This document shows, one piece after another, positions 27,501-31,911 of a DNA stretch of 64,000 bases; position 1 is the first letter of the stretch; every line of letters starts with the position of its first letter. The position numbers and the translations under genes are program-made. The notes below the pieces were generated by a model that saw nothing but the letters and a program-made list of their open reading frames with translations, made no database searches and was not told where the DNA came from. Source of the DNA: Asterias amurensis (Eukaryota > Echinodermata > Asteroidea > Forcipulatida > Asteriidae). The DNA is taken from NCBI RefSeq assembly GCF_032118995.1, contig NC_092661.1, positions 2,730,501 to 2,794,500 on the forward strand, in the 5' to 3' direction.

Positions 27501-30255
27501 TTGTATTTGTATGACTTAATGTTTGATTTTGTAAGCATGCCATTTTTAGTTTTAACTTTGTGACACTACCGACCATGTTTTGTGTTAACCGAGATAAGTA
27601 ATTGTATTTTTACCATAACTTTGGGGGTAACTTCTTATATATCTAGCTAGCCTAGGTTTTTGGTTTTTGGTTGTATTTATATTACTCAATGTTTGATTTT
27701 GTAAGCATGCCATTTTTAGTTTTAACTTTGTGACACTACAGACCATGTTTTGTGTTTTTTAACCGAGATAAGTTAATAAGTAAATCACCTTCTCTTGATT
27801 TCTTCAGCCGTTATTTCTCAACGAGGTTGACGTAAAGTCGGCGAGCGAACCGGGCTCTAATGAGTTTCTCTTCAACATCAACCACATCGATAAGGTCTAT
27901 GCCCTCAGAGGAGAGAGTAATAATGACAAGAATCGCTGGATCGATAAGATTCAAGCCGCCTCCAAGAATTATATCGAAACAGAGAAGAAGAAACGAGAAA
28001 AAATACAGAGAGGTTGGTTTTGACACAATCCTCTTACATGTCTTAGTTAATAATGCTCATTCATAAAAAAAACAGTCAGTTTTGCTACTCCTACTGGTGG
28101 AGAGCGCACCCTGTGGGGGTGTTTAAACGGCTAATAAACAGATGTGCTAGGCTAATCTTCCAGATGCCAAAACACTCCCATACCTCACCACTTCTAAGAC
28201 AACTACACTGGCTTTCAATAGCCCAACGTATTGAGTTCCACATGCTGGTCCATACCTACAAATCATTAAACCACAGTGCTCCAGATTATCTCTCTTCACT
28301 TTTTGAAATCCATGACTGTCCGTACTCCCTTCGAAGCTATGATGCGATCTCCCTCGTGGTGAACGCTCGTCACGCAAACAAGCCGGTGAAAGAGATTTTT
28401 CCACTGCTGCCTCCCGCCTATGGAACGGTCTTCCTGTCCCCATTAAAAACGCCGAGACTGCATGGTCCTTCAAACAGGGTCTCAAGACGCACCTGTTCTC
28501 CCAACTCGTAGCTGGTTTCCCCATTACGTTTGTCTGTCTCCCTGATAAGCGCCTTGCATCCTTGGGTAATTTGGCGCTATATAAATCCAGTTATTATTTA
28601 TAATAATGACTTAGTCTGAGCTGTCTAAGACCAGGGTTTTGATGTTTATGTTGTTGTTTTTTGCTACAGCTCGTTCAATGAGAAGCAGGGGTTATGGCCG
28701 ATTGTTAGTGGTCATTATGGAAGGTCATGACCTTAAACCATCTAATAATGTTACTGGTAAGTTGAACTAAGCATTTGTGTTCTGTCAGAGTTGATCTCTA
28801 GAGTTGCTCTTAATCTGTTTGGTTTGACGCAGCTCTGGTGTGCCTGTCTGGACAGGTGTAAGTTAAGAGTGTTTATTTTTGTTGATGTGGCCAGAGATAT
28901 TGGAATTGAAGGCCTTTGGTTAAAGTTTTTCGATAAACTTTTTTAATTCCGGGCATGTCCCTGGCTTTGGTTTAGTTTATGTTTGTACTTAGTTTGTGTT
29001 TTTGTGCTGAATAAATAATATAATAAAAATATAATTGCACTCATGTTCACTAGTAACTAAATGTTGTTTTATCATGAACTATCTTTCTTTAGGTCGTGCC
29101 GACCCTTACTGCGAGGTCCGTATGGGATCCCAGGAGCATAAGACAAAAGTAGTTCCAGACACGTTAAGTCCAGTCTGGGATGCCTCCATGCAGTTCACTG
29201 TGAAAGATCTGGAACAAGATGTTTTGTGTATTACAGTGTACGACCGAGACCTCTTCTCTCCAAATGGTAAGATACATTTTTATGAAAAAAAAAATATATA
29301 CGAAATATTGCTTCTGGAAATCAATAACTTATTGTATCAATTTGTACTCTTTTGTATTATTACTATTATTATGGTTTATTAAAAAAACTGCTCATTGCAG
29401 AACAGTGTACTTTAAAATATAAAAGAATACAACAGAAATATTTAAAGTAAACTATATTTAAATAAAAACAAAGAGGTATTTAGGAAATCAAATTGCACAA
29501 AGCACATACAAGTATTACACAGAAAGAAGCACACTAACCACTACCCTCATCTTTTAAAGATGAGATACCAACAAGGGCAAGTCTTTGGCAAAAAGGAGCA
29601 AAAAAAAAAAAAAAAAAAAATAGCAAGTCTTACTGGATTTAATGCTTACAAGAGCAGATGGCGTACTAATGGTGTCACTTTTGCTCATAATAACTGTATG
29701 GCAGACAAACTTTCCATAACTAGATTTAAAAAAGGGGCAAGAAGCAGTAGAAACTGGAAATAATAAAGTTCCTACAACAGAAAAGACATCGATAATCCAG
29801 GTTGGTCAGGACTGACAAAAGTGCCTGCACCGTCACCAAGAGGTGTGTCAGTCTTACCTGGAAAAGACTAGGAACAAAAGGCCATAAACAACTACACAGC
29901 AAACAAGCTAAAGAAAAAAGAAGAAAAAAAAACTGAACTTAAGCAAACATCTAAATTAAACAAATACAAACGAACAGAAACATACAAGTTGAACACGACA
30001 GAAACAAACAAAGCAGAAACAAACAACGACACATGACAATCAAGAACAAACTGACAAGCTGAAGAAAAAAAAAACTTAACTCATAATTTTGCAATTTATT
30101 CTGCAGATTTTCTTGGTCGGACTGAAGTCCGTGTGGCAGATGTCATCAAGGAGGCTAAAGGACGAGGCCCTCTTACTAAACAGCTTTTACTTCACGAGGT
30201 TTCTACCGGCGAGGTTCATGTCAAACTAGACCTCCATCTCTTTGAGAAGTCTTAA
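335..30255 (+). CDS. ITSN1: Intersectin, 3' part (SH3A end to C2), 20 exons
   Basis: Intersectin is a multidomain endocytic scaffold. Its SH3 domains bind dynamin, synaptojanin and N-WASP-type partners, and its DH-PH unit is a Cdc42 exchange factor. Exons read from the sequence: 335-501, 1031-1166, 1806-2436, 5547-6050, 6862-6983, 8387-8518, 9229-9265, 9517-9714, 18270-18391, 20020-20126, 20603-20678, 21992-22099, 23285-23383, 24856-25023, 25302-25373, 25668-25802, 27808-28012, 28670-28756, 29093-29266, 30107-30255. All have AG/GT borders and compatible phases; they total 3,429 nt, or 1,142 residues plus stop. Approximate domains: SH3A end 1-34, SH3B 109-162, Ala/Pro linker 163-311, two SH3C-like 312-450, SH3D 480-540, SH3E 578-635, DH 655-840, PH 850-1000, C2 1015-1130. 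The order matches the long isoform of vertebrate ITSN1/2, except for one extra SH3. EH domains and coiled coil must lie upstream. Symbol given for the single invertebrate orthologue of ITSN1/ITSN2. Confidence 0.96.
624..996. repeat. TTAA-MITE family 5 (TTAAAGCCATTGGACAC ends)
   Basis: Left end TTAAAGCCATTGGACACTTT and right end ATAATGGCTTTAA form terminal inverted repeats with TTAA at both borders. A second full copy is at 35383-35756. It shows a central hairpin around TTCTCGTAGTCGAGAA and no coding capacity. It ends 34 bases before the next exon. Confidence 0.82.
1031..1166 (+). CDS. ITSN1: ITSN exon: Ser/Thr-rich SH3A-SH3B linker
   Basis: Codes for a Ser/Thr/Pro-rich, low-hydrophobicity linker of about 45 residues ([18 protein letters not shown]... 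ending in SPTPGQ). Acceptor TTTCTTTCAG ends at 1030 and the donor GTAGCA follows 1166. The first base completes a Leu codon with the previous exon, and the exon ends in phase 0. It corresponds in position to the variable SH3A-SH3B linker of vertebrate intersectins. Confidence 0.88.
1167..1805 (+). other. Intron, no recognisable element
   Basis: A 639-base intron between the linker exon and the SH3B exon. I see AT-rich sequence with poly-A/T runs and no gene, RNA or terminal inverted repeat. The acceptor is a good TGTAATTCTGCAG. Confidence 0.6.
1806..2436 (+). CDS. ITSN1: ITSN exon: SH3B and Ala/Pro-rich linker
   Basis: The first about 60 codons form SH3B: EALYDW (ALYDY motif), KKDNHLSF, the WW pair in [11 protein letters not shown], and [14 protein letters not shown] is also present in human ITSN1 SH3B. 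The remaining about 150 codons are an Ala/Pro/Thr/Lys linker built from repeated GCAGCA and CCTGCAGCA codons, so it probably expanded by slippage. Starts in phase 0 and ends one base into a codon. The donor GTATGA is moderate. Confidence 0.95.
2700..2850 (+). repeat. 80-bp tandem duplication inside the Helitron
   Basis: Two adjacent copies of a block containing TGTGGTTGTCTGGTTTTGAT, then ATGGGCCACCTGTTGGTC, followed by a G run and GTAGGCTGC. The second copy carries a longer poly-G. It looks like internal expansion of the Helitron. Confidence 0.75.
5029..5065 (+). other. Helitron 3' terminal hairpin
   Basis: CTAGCGGG and TGCCGCGC, a GAA loop, then GCGCGGCA and CCCGCTAG. The long stem directly abuts the terminal CTAG. 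This is the expected Helitron replication terminator. Confidence 0.85.
5066..5232 (-). repeat. SINE 3' fragment (ATT tail, reverse orientation)
   Basis: Begins with an AAT/ATT repeat and TATATAGCGCATTTCACA, then TGCCCTGGTCATAGGGCC and GGGAGTATACAGCCCTGA. The same 3' body is seen in the SINEs at 23975 and 33050. It lies directly next to the Helitron 3' end, so the Helitron probably landed in the SINE tail. Confidence 0.7.
5547..6050 (+). CDS. ITSN1: ITSN exon: two tandem SH3C-type domains
   Basis: This single 504-base exon encodes two complete SH3 domains. Domain 1 (about 5547-5704) has [20 protein letters not shown] and VFPANYV. Domain 2 (about 5798-5957) has [20 protein letters not shown] and IFPSNYV. 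By eye about 31 of 52 positions are identical, and both resemble human SH3C (LYPYSS..., [19 protein letters not shown]). Vertebrate intersectins have one SH3C, so this gene appears to encode six SH3s. In domain 2 the first Tyr of the ALYDY motif is Phe. Starts and ends in phase 1, so the exon is symmetrical and could be skipped cleanly. Confidence 0.95.
6088..6175 (+). repeat. tRNA-derived SINE head fragment
   Basis: TCGTGGCCGAG...ATGAGAGCAC is an A-box-like segment and GGGTTGGAGTCCC a B-box-like segment. Together they resemble a class II (Leu/Ser) tRNA, as in the SINEs at 18453 and 24103. It begins 38 bases after the exon donor. No tail is left. Confidence 0.65.
6388..6861 (+). repeat. Tandem repeat with decoy copies of the next exon's acceptor
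   Basis: Units of about 118, 132 and 143 bases each carry a CCTTGAGCGTCACTGAGTGA-like block, an ATT-rich pyrimidine tract, then CTGCAG plus AGATAGCGCGAGTTATTGC. That last part is the start of the real SH3D exon at 6862. Exon-like starts fall at 6469 (AG lost), 6587 and 6719 (both AGs kept) and 6862 (real). Copies two and three run into stop codons soon after the duplicated start. Confidence 0.85.
6862..6983 (+). CDS. ITSN1: ITSN exon: first part of SH3D
   Basis: Spliced in phase 1 it gives [20 protein letters not shown], then the RT-loop and strand [20 protein letters not shown] ending in Q. This matches human SH3D (EIAQVTSAYVASGSEQLSL... SGWWQGELQ). Acceptor AG at 6860-6861, donor GTAAGA at 6984; ends in phase 0. 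The SH3 fold is completed by the next exon. Confidence 0.94.
6984..7981 (+). other. Intron, mostly unclassified
   Basis: About 1 kb of intron with no recognised gene or element before the MITE at 7982. Around 7180-7380 there are GGGCCC-flanked stretches resembling worn pieces of the GGGCCCAATTTCAT family, but I cannot set ends. Confidence 0.45.
7982..8360. repeat. TTAA-MITE family 1, full copy
   Basis: TTAAAGGCAGTGGACACTAT at the left and AGTGTCCACTGCCTTTAA at the right, with TTAA at both borders and about 380 bp between. No coding capacity. The right end is only 26 bases before the splice acceptor of the exon at 8387. Confidence 0.9.
8387..8518 (+). CDS. ITSN1: ITSN exon: end of SH3D and linker
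   Basis: Encodes [19 protein letters not shown], which completes SH3D (human ARGKKRQKGWFPASHVKLL), then a Thr/Ser/Pro/Gly linker ending [10 protein letters not shown]. Acceptor TTCCTTACAG. The donor is weak (CCG|GTTTGT at 8519). A second possible donor at 8523 would give phase 1 and join straight to the SH3E exon, skipping the 37-base exon. Which donor is used cannot be settled here. Confidence 0.88.
8519..9228 (+). other. Intron, short tandem pentadecamer-like run only
   Basis: Contains four copies of a TTATTTCACTT-type repeat at about 8538-8580 and poly-A/T stretches. I see no gene or bounded mobile element. Confidence 0.5.
9229..9265 (+). CDS. ITSN1: ITSN 37-base microexon in SH3D-SH3E linker
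   Basis: Encodes [12 protein letters not shown] plus one base. Acceptor CGTTTCAG and donor GTAAGT are both good, and the phases fit (0 in, 1 out), joining to [10 protein letters not shown] of SH3E. The human linker here (SSERATPAFHPVCQV) has the same ATP and VCQV elements, which supports the exon. Confidence 0.8.
9361..9450 (+). pseudogene. Degenerate copy of the SH3E exon start
   Basis: CAGTCCCAGTATGTCAAGTG, then ATCACTTTATACC and GAAGCAGAACGA closely parallel the acceptor and first codons of the real exon about 139 bases downstream. After about 70 bases it diverges (CTTCCAGACGGGAAATGATT against CCTTCGGGAAGGGAATTGTT). The duplicated segment also carries the CCGTTTTATACCC-type repeats on its flank. 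It is a partial exon duplication, not a working exon. Confidence 0.8.
9517..9714 (+). CDS. ITSN1: ITSN exon: SH3E
   Basis: Encodes [20 protein letters not shown], a GKG..LNV strand, [24 protein letters not shown] and a short tail ending GNDVN. Human SH3E has VCQVIAMYDY, DPDWWQGEING and TGLFPSNYVKM. Acceptor CACCCCCAG ends at 9516 and the donor is GTAAGT at 9715. Enters in phase 1 and leaves in phase 1, with T as the first base of the next codon. Reading through the donor would give Cys-Lys-stop. Confidence 0.95.
9919..10292. repeat. TTAA-MITE family 1, full copy
   Basis: Ends TTAAAGACACTGGACAC and GTGTCCACTGCCTTTAA with TTAA at each border; the internal hairpin is partly worn. About 370 bp in the SH3E-DH intron. 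Confidence 0.88.
10527..10762. repeat. GGGCCCAATTTCAT palindromic MITE
   Basis: Left end GGGCCCAATTTCATGGTTCT; right end GCGGTGAAATTGGGGCCC is its inverted partner. Interior of GCTTAC/GTAAGC words. Same family at 14203, 30451, 36648 and 38268. Confidence 0.78.
10871..11245 (+). CDS. Candidate terminal exon of a short intersectin isoform (immediate stop plus 3' UTR)
   Basis: A very strong pyrimidine tract (about 10800-10868) ends in GGCTTGTAG at 10870. If the SH3E exon, which ends with a lone T at 9714, splices here, the first codon is T+AA, a stop. The protein would end ...GNDVN after SH3E, as the short SH3-only isoform of vertebrate intersectin does. AATAAA at 11223-11228 followed by a GT-rich stretch would serve as poly(A) site. 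It is a splice-signal inference with no transcript support; the end coordinate is approximate. Confidence 0.5.
11438..11802. repeat. TTAA-MITE family 3 (TTAAAGGAACACGTTGCC ends)
   Basis: TTTAAAGGAACACGTTGCCT at the left and AACGTGTTCCTTTAA at the right. The interior is an almost complete inverted repeat around ATTTATGACTCCCATAAAT. Other copies are at 51142 and 52414. Confidence 0.9.
11803..12469 (+). other. Intron, nothing recognised
   Basis: About 670 bases of AT-rich intron between a MITE and the minisatellite. Minus-strand reading frames here are short, atypical in composition and not supported by splice sites. Confidence 0.5.
12470..13262 (+). repeat. Minisatellite, 34-base monomer with 103-base higher-order unit
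   Basis: The basic monomer resembles GGCTTTTTGGTCCAAGCCAC, then TTTTGGCCGCTATG, about 34 bases. At 12481, 12584 and 12687 a 103-base unit of three diverged monomers repeats three times almost exactly. Downstream to 13262 the array continues as single monomers with some deletions. Long reading frames in all three forward frames and in reverse come only from the repeat and are not genes. Confidence 0.9.
13612..14000. repeat. Diverged relative of MITE family 1
   Basis: Ends GAAGGTACACGTTTGGTAAT and TTACCAAACGTGTACCTTCT are inverted. The body shares TTCTCACTT, AAATTTGAGCT and CAGAGGGAGCCGTTTCTCAC with family 1. An internal hairpin pairs AAAAGACTTCTGGCTACATG with GTAGAAGTCTTTTATT. It lacks clear TTAA at the left border. 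Confidence 0.75.
14203..14484. repeat. GGGCCCAATTTCAT palindromic MITE, best copy
   Basis: GGGCCCAATTTCATAGCGCT and its near-perfect complement AGCGCTATGAAATTGGGCCC bound 282 bases. The interior is rich in GCTTACC/GGTAAGC words. This is the cleanest copy of the family in the window. Confidence 0.9.
14795..15065 (+). repeat. Tandem duplication, about 140-base unit
   Basis: Two copies of a block containing CCTCCATGCCCCCTGGTCAT, then TGCCTTGGTGCCCTTGAAA, CCAGTAGAAATTTACA and AATGCCTCGGTGCCCTTCC. Intronic, no coding evidence. Confidence 0.8.
15421..15615. repeat. MITE with ACCGATCCATTA ends, copy 1
   Basis: ATACACCGATCCATTAGGCT at the left and TTAATGGATCGATCTAT at the right are inverted. The body includes GAGCCTCTCCAATGC and GGGTTGTGATTGG. 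A second copy is at 20247-20435. Confidence 0.82.
16038..16392. repeat. TTAA-MITE family 4 (TTAAAGGAACGTTACGG ends)
   Basis: TTAAAGGAACGTTACGGAAT and ATTCTGTAATGTTCCTTTAA bound 355 bases with TTAA at both borders. The second copy lies at 33709-34090. Confidence 0.9.
16393..17729 (+). other. Long AT-rich intron stretch, nothing recognised
   Basis: About 1.3 kb of AT-rich intron with poly-A/T runs and a short TTTG/TTTA simple repeat near 17335-17370. No gene or bounded element seen. Confidence 0.5.
17730..18008. repeat. MITE with GGGGTCGAAATT ends
   Basis: GGGGTCGAAATTGCC and AATTTCAACCCC are inverted terminal repeats. The interior repeats the words GCCCG, GGGCTA and CTAGCCC in both orientations. 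Confidence 0.72.
18270..18391 (+). CDS. ITSN1: ITSN exon: SH3E-DH linker and start of DH
   Basis: Spliced in phase 1 it gives [19 protein letters not shown], then [20 protein letters not shown] and IE. Human has WCADLQTLDTMQPIERKRQ and [27 protein letters not shown]..YV is conserved region 1 of the DH fold. Acceptor ATATTTCCAG; donor GTCAGA; ends in phase 0. It follows an 8.5-kb intron, the largest in the window. Confidence 0.95.
18453..18770 (+). repeat. tRNA-derived SINE
   Basis: The head has TCATGGCCGAGCGGTTAAG (A box, class II tRNA) and GGGTTCGGATCCCGG (B box), then a short body and an A-rich AAATAAAATAAAA tail. Only 60 bases after the preceding exon. Confidence 0.82.
18854..19172. repeat. 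Long foldback MITE, arms over 100 bp
   Basis: AGTCTTGGTTCAAGACTCTC at the left pairs with GAGAGTCTTGAACCAAGACT at the right. Pairing continues inward through GCGCGCTATCACCCC and its complement, and GGAGAGTCTTGGCACAT and its complement, ending in AAATCTCCCCCAAA / TTTGGGGGGAGATTT. Intronic, no coding capacity. Confidence 0.88.
19638..19822. repeat. MITE with AGCCCGGTTCATACTTCC ends
   Basis: AGCCCGGTTCATACTTCCTG and CAGGAAGAATGAAACGGGCT are inverted ends about 185 bases apart. The interior contains paired GACGTCA and ATTCGCA words. Confidence 0.8.
20020..20126 (+). CDS. ITSN1: ITSN exon: DH helices
   Basis: Encodes [20 protein letters not shown], then [16 protein letters not shown]. Human has [20 protein letters not shown] and FVNWKELIMSNTKLLK. 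Acceptor TTTTTACAG, donor GTAAGT; ends two bases into a Lys codon. Confidence 0.96.
20247..20435. repeat. MITE with ACCGATCCATTA ends, copy 2
   Basis: AATACACCGATCCATTAAAC at the left and CTTAATGGGTCGGTCTATT at the right; same family as 15421-15615. It sits in the short intron between two DH exons. Confidence 0.82.
20603..20678 (+). CDS. ITSN1: ITSN exon: DH segment
   Basis: Encodes [20 protein letters not shown] then ILCEQ. Human has [20 protein letters not shown] and ILAAE. Enters in phase 2 and ends in phase 0. Acceptor TTTTTAG, donor GTAAAA. Confidence 0.95.
20806..21150 (-). repeat. LINE reverse-transcriptase C-terminal fragment
   Basis: The minus strand encodes [20 protein letters not shown], then LVLREP..G...[13 protein letters not shown]. 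This is the typical post-RT tail of many non-LTR retrotransposons (RLR.AGH, WEP..G.R.RGR, D.L..D). The frame is broken after ELRTLML, but related residues continue in another frame. A dead fragment inside an intersectin intron. Confidence 0.72.
21238..21683. repeat. MITE with GTGACCCACTCTGTGAAAAT ends
   Basis: GTGACCCACTCTGTGAAAAT at the left; ATTTTCACAGAGCGTGTCAC at the right. About 445 bases, AT-rich, non-coding. Confidence 0.8.
21992..22099 (+). CDS. ITSN1: ITSN exon: DH segment ([10 protein letters not shown])
   Basis: Encodes [20 protein letters not shown], then [16 protein letters not shown]. Human has [20 protein letters not shown]. In phase 0 on both sides. Acceptor TTTTTTAACAG, donor GTAACG. 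Confidence 0.97.
22164..22547. repeat. TTAA-MITE family 1, reverse orientation
   Basis: TTAAAGGCAGTAGACACTAT and TAGTGTCCATGTCTTTAA. It is inverted relative to the copies at 7982 and 9919, judged by the order of the internal CTCTCCCCATTACTCGT-type block. Sits 65 bases after a DH exon. Confidence 0.88.
22649..22781. repeat. Short foldback MITE
   Basis: TGTTGCACGCTGTGATTGGG pairs with CCCAATCACAGCATGCAACA, and GTTTTGTACACC with GGTGTACAAAAC, around GGGGGGAAAATGGC-type arms. About 130 bases. Confidence 0.8.
23285..23383 (+). CDS. ITSN1: ITSN exon: DH conserved region 3
   Basis: Encodes [20 protein letters not shown], then [24 protein letters not shown] is the most conserved DH helix and contacts the Rho GTPase (human [20 protein letters not shown]). 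Phase 0 both ends. Confidence 0.97.
23445..23945 (-). repeat. Tandem duplication of a tRNA-like SINE head, about 240-base unit
   Basis: Two nearly identical units each contain, on the minus strand, ACCTCGGTAGTCTAGTTGGT (A box) and GTGGGTTCAAATCCCAC or its worn version (B box), with GATAAAGAATATTAATTTTG alongside. A tRNA-derived SINE that was tandemly duplicated. The acceptor stem does not close, so it is not a working tRNA. Confidence 0.72.
23970..24090 (-). repeat. SINE 3' body fragment
   Basis: Carries TAATAGTGCATTTCACAATG and TGCCCTGGTCATTGGGCCAA, the same body as at 5066 and 33050, in reverse orientation. Confidence 0.68.
24100..24500 (+). repeat. tRNA-derived SINE, full length
   Basis: Head GTGGCCGAGCGGTTAAGAGC with a worn B box GGGTCCGAATCCCC, body GATGGGACGTAAAGCCGTTG and GAACCCAGTGCACTTATCGT, then GCGCGTTATAAATACGG and an ATT-repeat tail. 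The reverse copy at 39185 matches along its whole length. Confidence 0.85.
24501..24750 (-). repeat. tRNA-derived SINE, reverse orientation
   Basis: Shares the ATT tail region with the preceding SINE and reads GGGAGTATACAACC, AGAAGCAATTATAGTAATGT, then GGGTTCGAACCC and CTTAACCACTCGGCCACGAC (B and A boxes on the minus strand). The two SINEs are tail to tail. Confidence 0.78.
24856..25023 (+). CDS. ITSN1: ITSN exon: end of DH, DH-PH junction
   Basis: Encodes [40 protein letters not shown], then [16 protein letters not shown]. Human has [20 protein letters not shown]. Phase 0 both ends; donor GTGAAT. Confidence 0.97.
25302..25373 (+). CDS. ITSN1: ITSN exon: PH start
   Basis: Encodes [20 protein letters not shown] then KLQK. 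Human has [20 protein letters not shown] and KLYK. Phase 0 both ends; 72 bases. Confidence 0.97.
25668..25802 (+). CDS. ITSN1: ITSN exon: PH beta strands
   Basis: Encodes [20 protein letters not shown], a variable loop ([19 protein letters not shown]), then YRMYRQ. Human has [20 protein letters not shown]. Phase 0 both ends. Confidence 0.97.
25847..26182. repeat. TTAA-MITE family 1, worn copy
   Basis: TTAAAGGCAGTGGACTCTAT at the left and CCAATAGTGTCCAGTGCCTT at the right; the inside is shortened. Lies 45 bases after a PH exon. Confidence 0.8.
26200..26760 (+). repeat. Degenerate tandem repeat, 74-base core period
   Basis: The phrase CTGCTTTCCAGTATTTTACC with CATTATTTATTATTGTCTAT recurs, with exact 74-base steps at 26347, 26421 and 26495 and looser copies on both sides. 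AT-rich, intronic. Confidence 0.75.
27100..27790 (+). repeat. Tandem repeat, about 170-base unit, four copies
   Basis: TAACTTCTTATATCTAGCTA, GCCTAGGTTTTTGGTTTTTG and CCATGTTTTGTGTTTCTAAA recur at about 27286, 27460 and 27628, with a partial first copy near 27115. The array runs up to the acceptor of the next PH exon. Confidence 0.82.
27808..28012 (+). CDS. ITSN1: ITSN exon: PH C-terminal half and basic linker
   Basis: Encodes [40 protein letters not shown], then [20 protein letters not shown] and KKREKIQR. The Trp of the PH C-terminal helix is in NRW. Human has [20 protein letters not shown] and [11 protein letters not shown]. Ends in phase 1. Confidence 0.97.
28105..28607 (+). repeat. CR1/L2-type LINE 3' fragment
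   Basis: Encodes [60 protein letters not shown], the usual C-terminal RT region of CR1-like LINEs (ARL, LHWLP..RI..K, TYK.L...P.YL). It ends in TGGCGCTATATAAATCCAGT plus an ATT-type tail. Frame changes near 28430 show it is dead. Confidence 0.82.
28670..28756 (+). CDS. ITSN1: ITSN exon: start of C2
   Basis: Encodes [20 protein letters not shown] then DLKPSNNVT. Human has [20 protein letters not shown]. First C2 beta strand and calcium-binding loop 1. Enters and leaves in phase 1. Confidence 0.95.
29093..29266 (+). CDS. ITSN1: ITSN exon: C2 core
   Basis: Encodes [40 protein letters not shown], then [18 protein letters not shown]. The Asp residues in ADPYCE and YDRD are the usual C2 calcium ligands. 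Human has SNPYCEISMGSQ and [20 protein letters not shown]. Enters and leaves in phase 1. Confidence 0.97.
29267..30106 (+). other. Last intersectin intron, nothing recognised
   Basis: About 840 bases of AT-rich sequence with a poly-A run at 29600. There is no bounded element or gene. The acceptor is TTATTCTGCAG. Confidence 0.5.
30107..30255 (+). CDS. ITSN1: ITSN last coding exon: C2 end and stop
   Basis: Encodes [49 protein letters not shown] and TAA at 30253-30255. Human ends [32 protein letters not shown]. The last 35 coding bases are duplicated 202 bases downstream. Confidence 0.97.
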
Positions 30256-30645
30256 CGCTTGGAGAATTCTTAGAGCTATTTAAGCACAAACAGTAGCTAA
30301 AAGCACAGCAAAATCATGCTTACCAGATAAAGGTCATCCGTCTTTTATCACATGTGCAATCTCCGACTGGTATCCTGCTAATTTTTTGCTTAGCAGGTAG
30401 AGCCGTCAGGTTTAGAGTCGCGTCAAACTAGACCCCCATCTTTGTTGACTAGTGTCCAATTTCATAGAGCTGCTTAAGCACAAACAGTAGCTATAAGCAC
30501 AACAAAATCATGCTTATGAAGGTCACCAGCCAAAATGTCTTTGCCACATGTGCGATCTCCAAGTGGTATCCTGCTTATTTTTGCTTAGCAGAAAGTTTTT
30601 AAGCAATATTTCCTGATTAAGCAGCTCTGTAAAATTTTGGCCAAG
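30221..30645 (+). repeat. Tandem duplication spanning the intersectin stop region and a GGGCCC-type MITE
   Basis: TCAAACTAGACCTCCATCTC at 30221 recurs as TCAAACTAGACCCCCATCTT at 30423. Both are followed by an AGAGCT.TTAAGCACAAACAG block and CAAAATCATGCTTA. The second copy keeps the MITE end (AGCTCTGTAAAATTTTGGCC near 30643). The duplicated coding piece is in the 3' UTR and untranslated. Confidence 0.75.
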
Positions 30646-31911
30646 TGGAGATAGAACCTGAATGTTCAGCTTAATCACTTTCAACATGCGGTGTTCGTGA
30701 CGTACCAAAGCTAGTGTTGTGTAACTAGGTTAAATTTTCTAACCATTCTTATGAAACATGTGAAAAACTTACGTGCAGTCTTTTGAATACGCATTTGTGG
30801 GGACTTGCCATTGTTTTGTGTTTCGCTTTTCTCAAGAATAATTCCCTTGTGGACACCAAACTGAACAAAGAAAAAACTTCTAATTTCACAATTAAAATGA
30901 AATCTTCTATTTTATTCTGTGTCCCCCCCTGCCTTCATATTTCAACAGAATAATTTTAAAGCATAATATAAATATAACTTTGTATCAAAAAGATGAAATT
31001 GTGAAAAATGAGAGGGCAAAAACATTGTAAAAAGATATTTGAAAGGTTTATGAACTTGAAACTATATATAATGAATAACTTTAACAGACCGTTCCATTTT
31101 TATTCCCCTTCCACAAAACCGACCAAAATATTATATGTGATATAACTTATTATCTTTTTGTGAGTGGAGATTGATATAAACATTAAATTATTTTCAGTAC
31201 ATTTTTTGTTCACTTGGAACTTGTCTTGGTATTTTCAGGTACTGCAAACAATTTGAGAAATTGTTTGAAAATATTTATCAAAACTACTCAAAGCTGAGAC
31301 CATAAAGTATTAAAAGGTTAGTTTGAGACCCATGTTAAGTGCAGCTTTAAACCACAGCTGATCGAATCTGAGAATTTAATTGCTATTGAATTGCCTGGTT
31401 CTGCTAACTCTTACAGTTTAATAATAGCTAAGCACATTTCTTTCCTGATGGGTTTTTATAATTGCATTCTTGCCAATTTTTACACATAATACACATTCAT
31501 GTATGGGTGGCTTAAGTTACTATTTTTTTAGTAGAGTGCCCAAAACAACTTTTTGCAAATTCAGGACTAAAGTTTAAGGGAAAGATGTTGTAGCTTGGAT
31601 GTGGGTGGTAAATGCCCCAGTTCAGGTATTTAATTAAACGTGGATCCCTACCTTAATCTCTTTCCCCCTTTTTTCTATAAATGGATATGTTTGTACTTGT
31701 TTTTGCCTCTGAAGACGGTCCGGTTTGGATCGAAAGCTAAGGCCATCTACCCTACTCATTATAAATATTTAAAGGATATACTAAAAACAACATAAAGGGT
31801 AATTGTCACCCAGTTATCCCAATTTGGGTATACTTCTCCCCAGATGAGGATATCAATTGCCCCCAGTTGGGAGACCCCGGGTGACAAAGACACCTACTAA
31901 AATACTAACAA
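30646..31911 (+). other. Probable intersectin 3' UTR and flank
   Basis: AT-rich sequence with no gene. Short reading frames on both strands lack homology or composition support. The first clear AATAAA in a good setting after the stop is at 32591, beyond the MITE at 31912, so the extent of the UTR is uncertain. Confidence 0.45.

Noticed and set aside
28147-28524. 125-codon minus-strand frame
   Set aside because: Antisense of the LINE 3' fragment.
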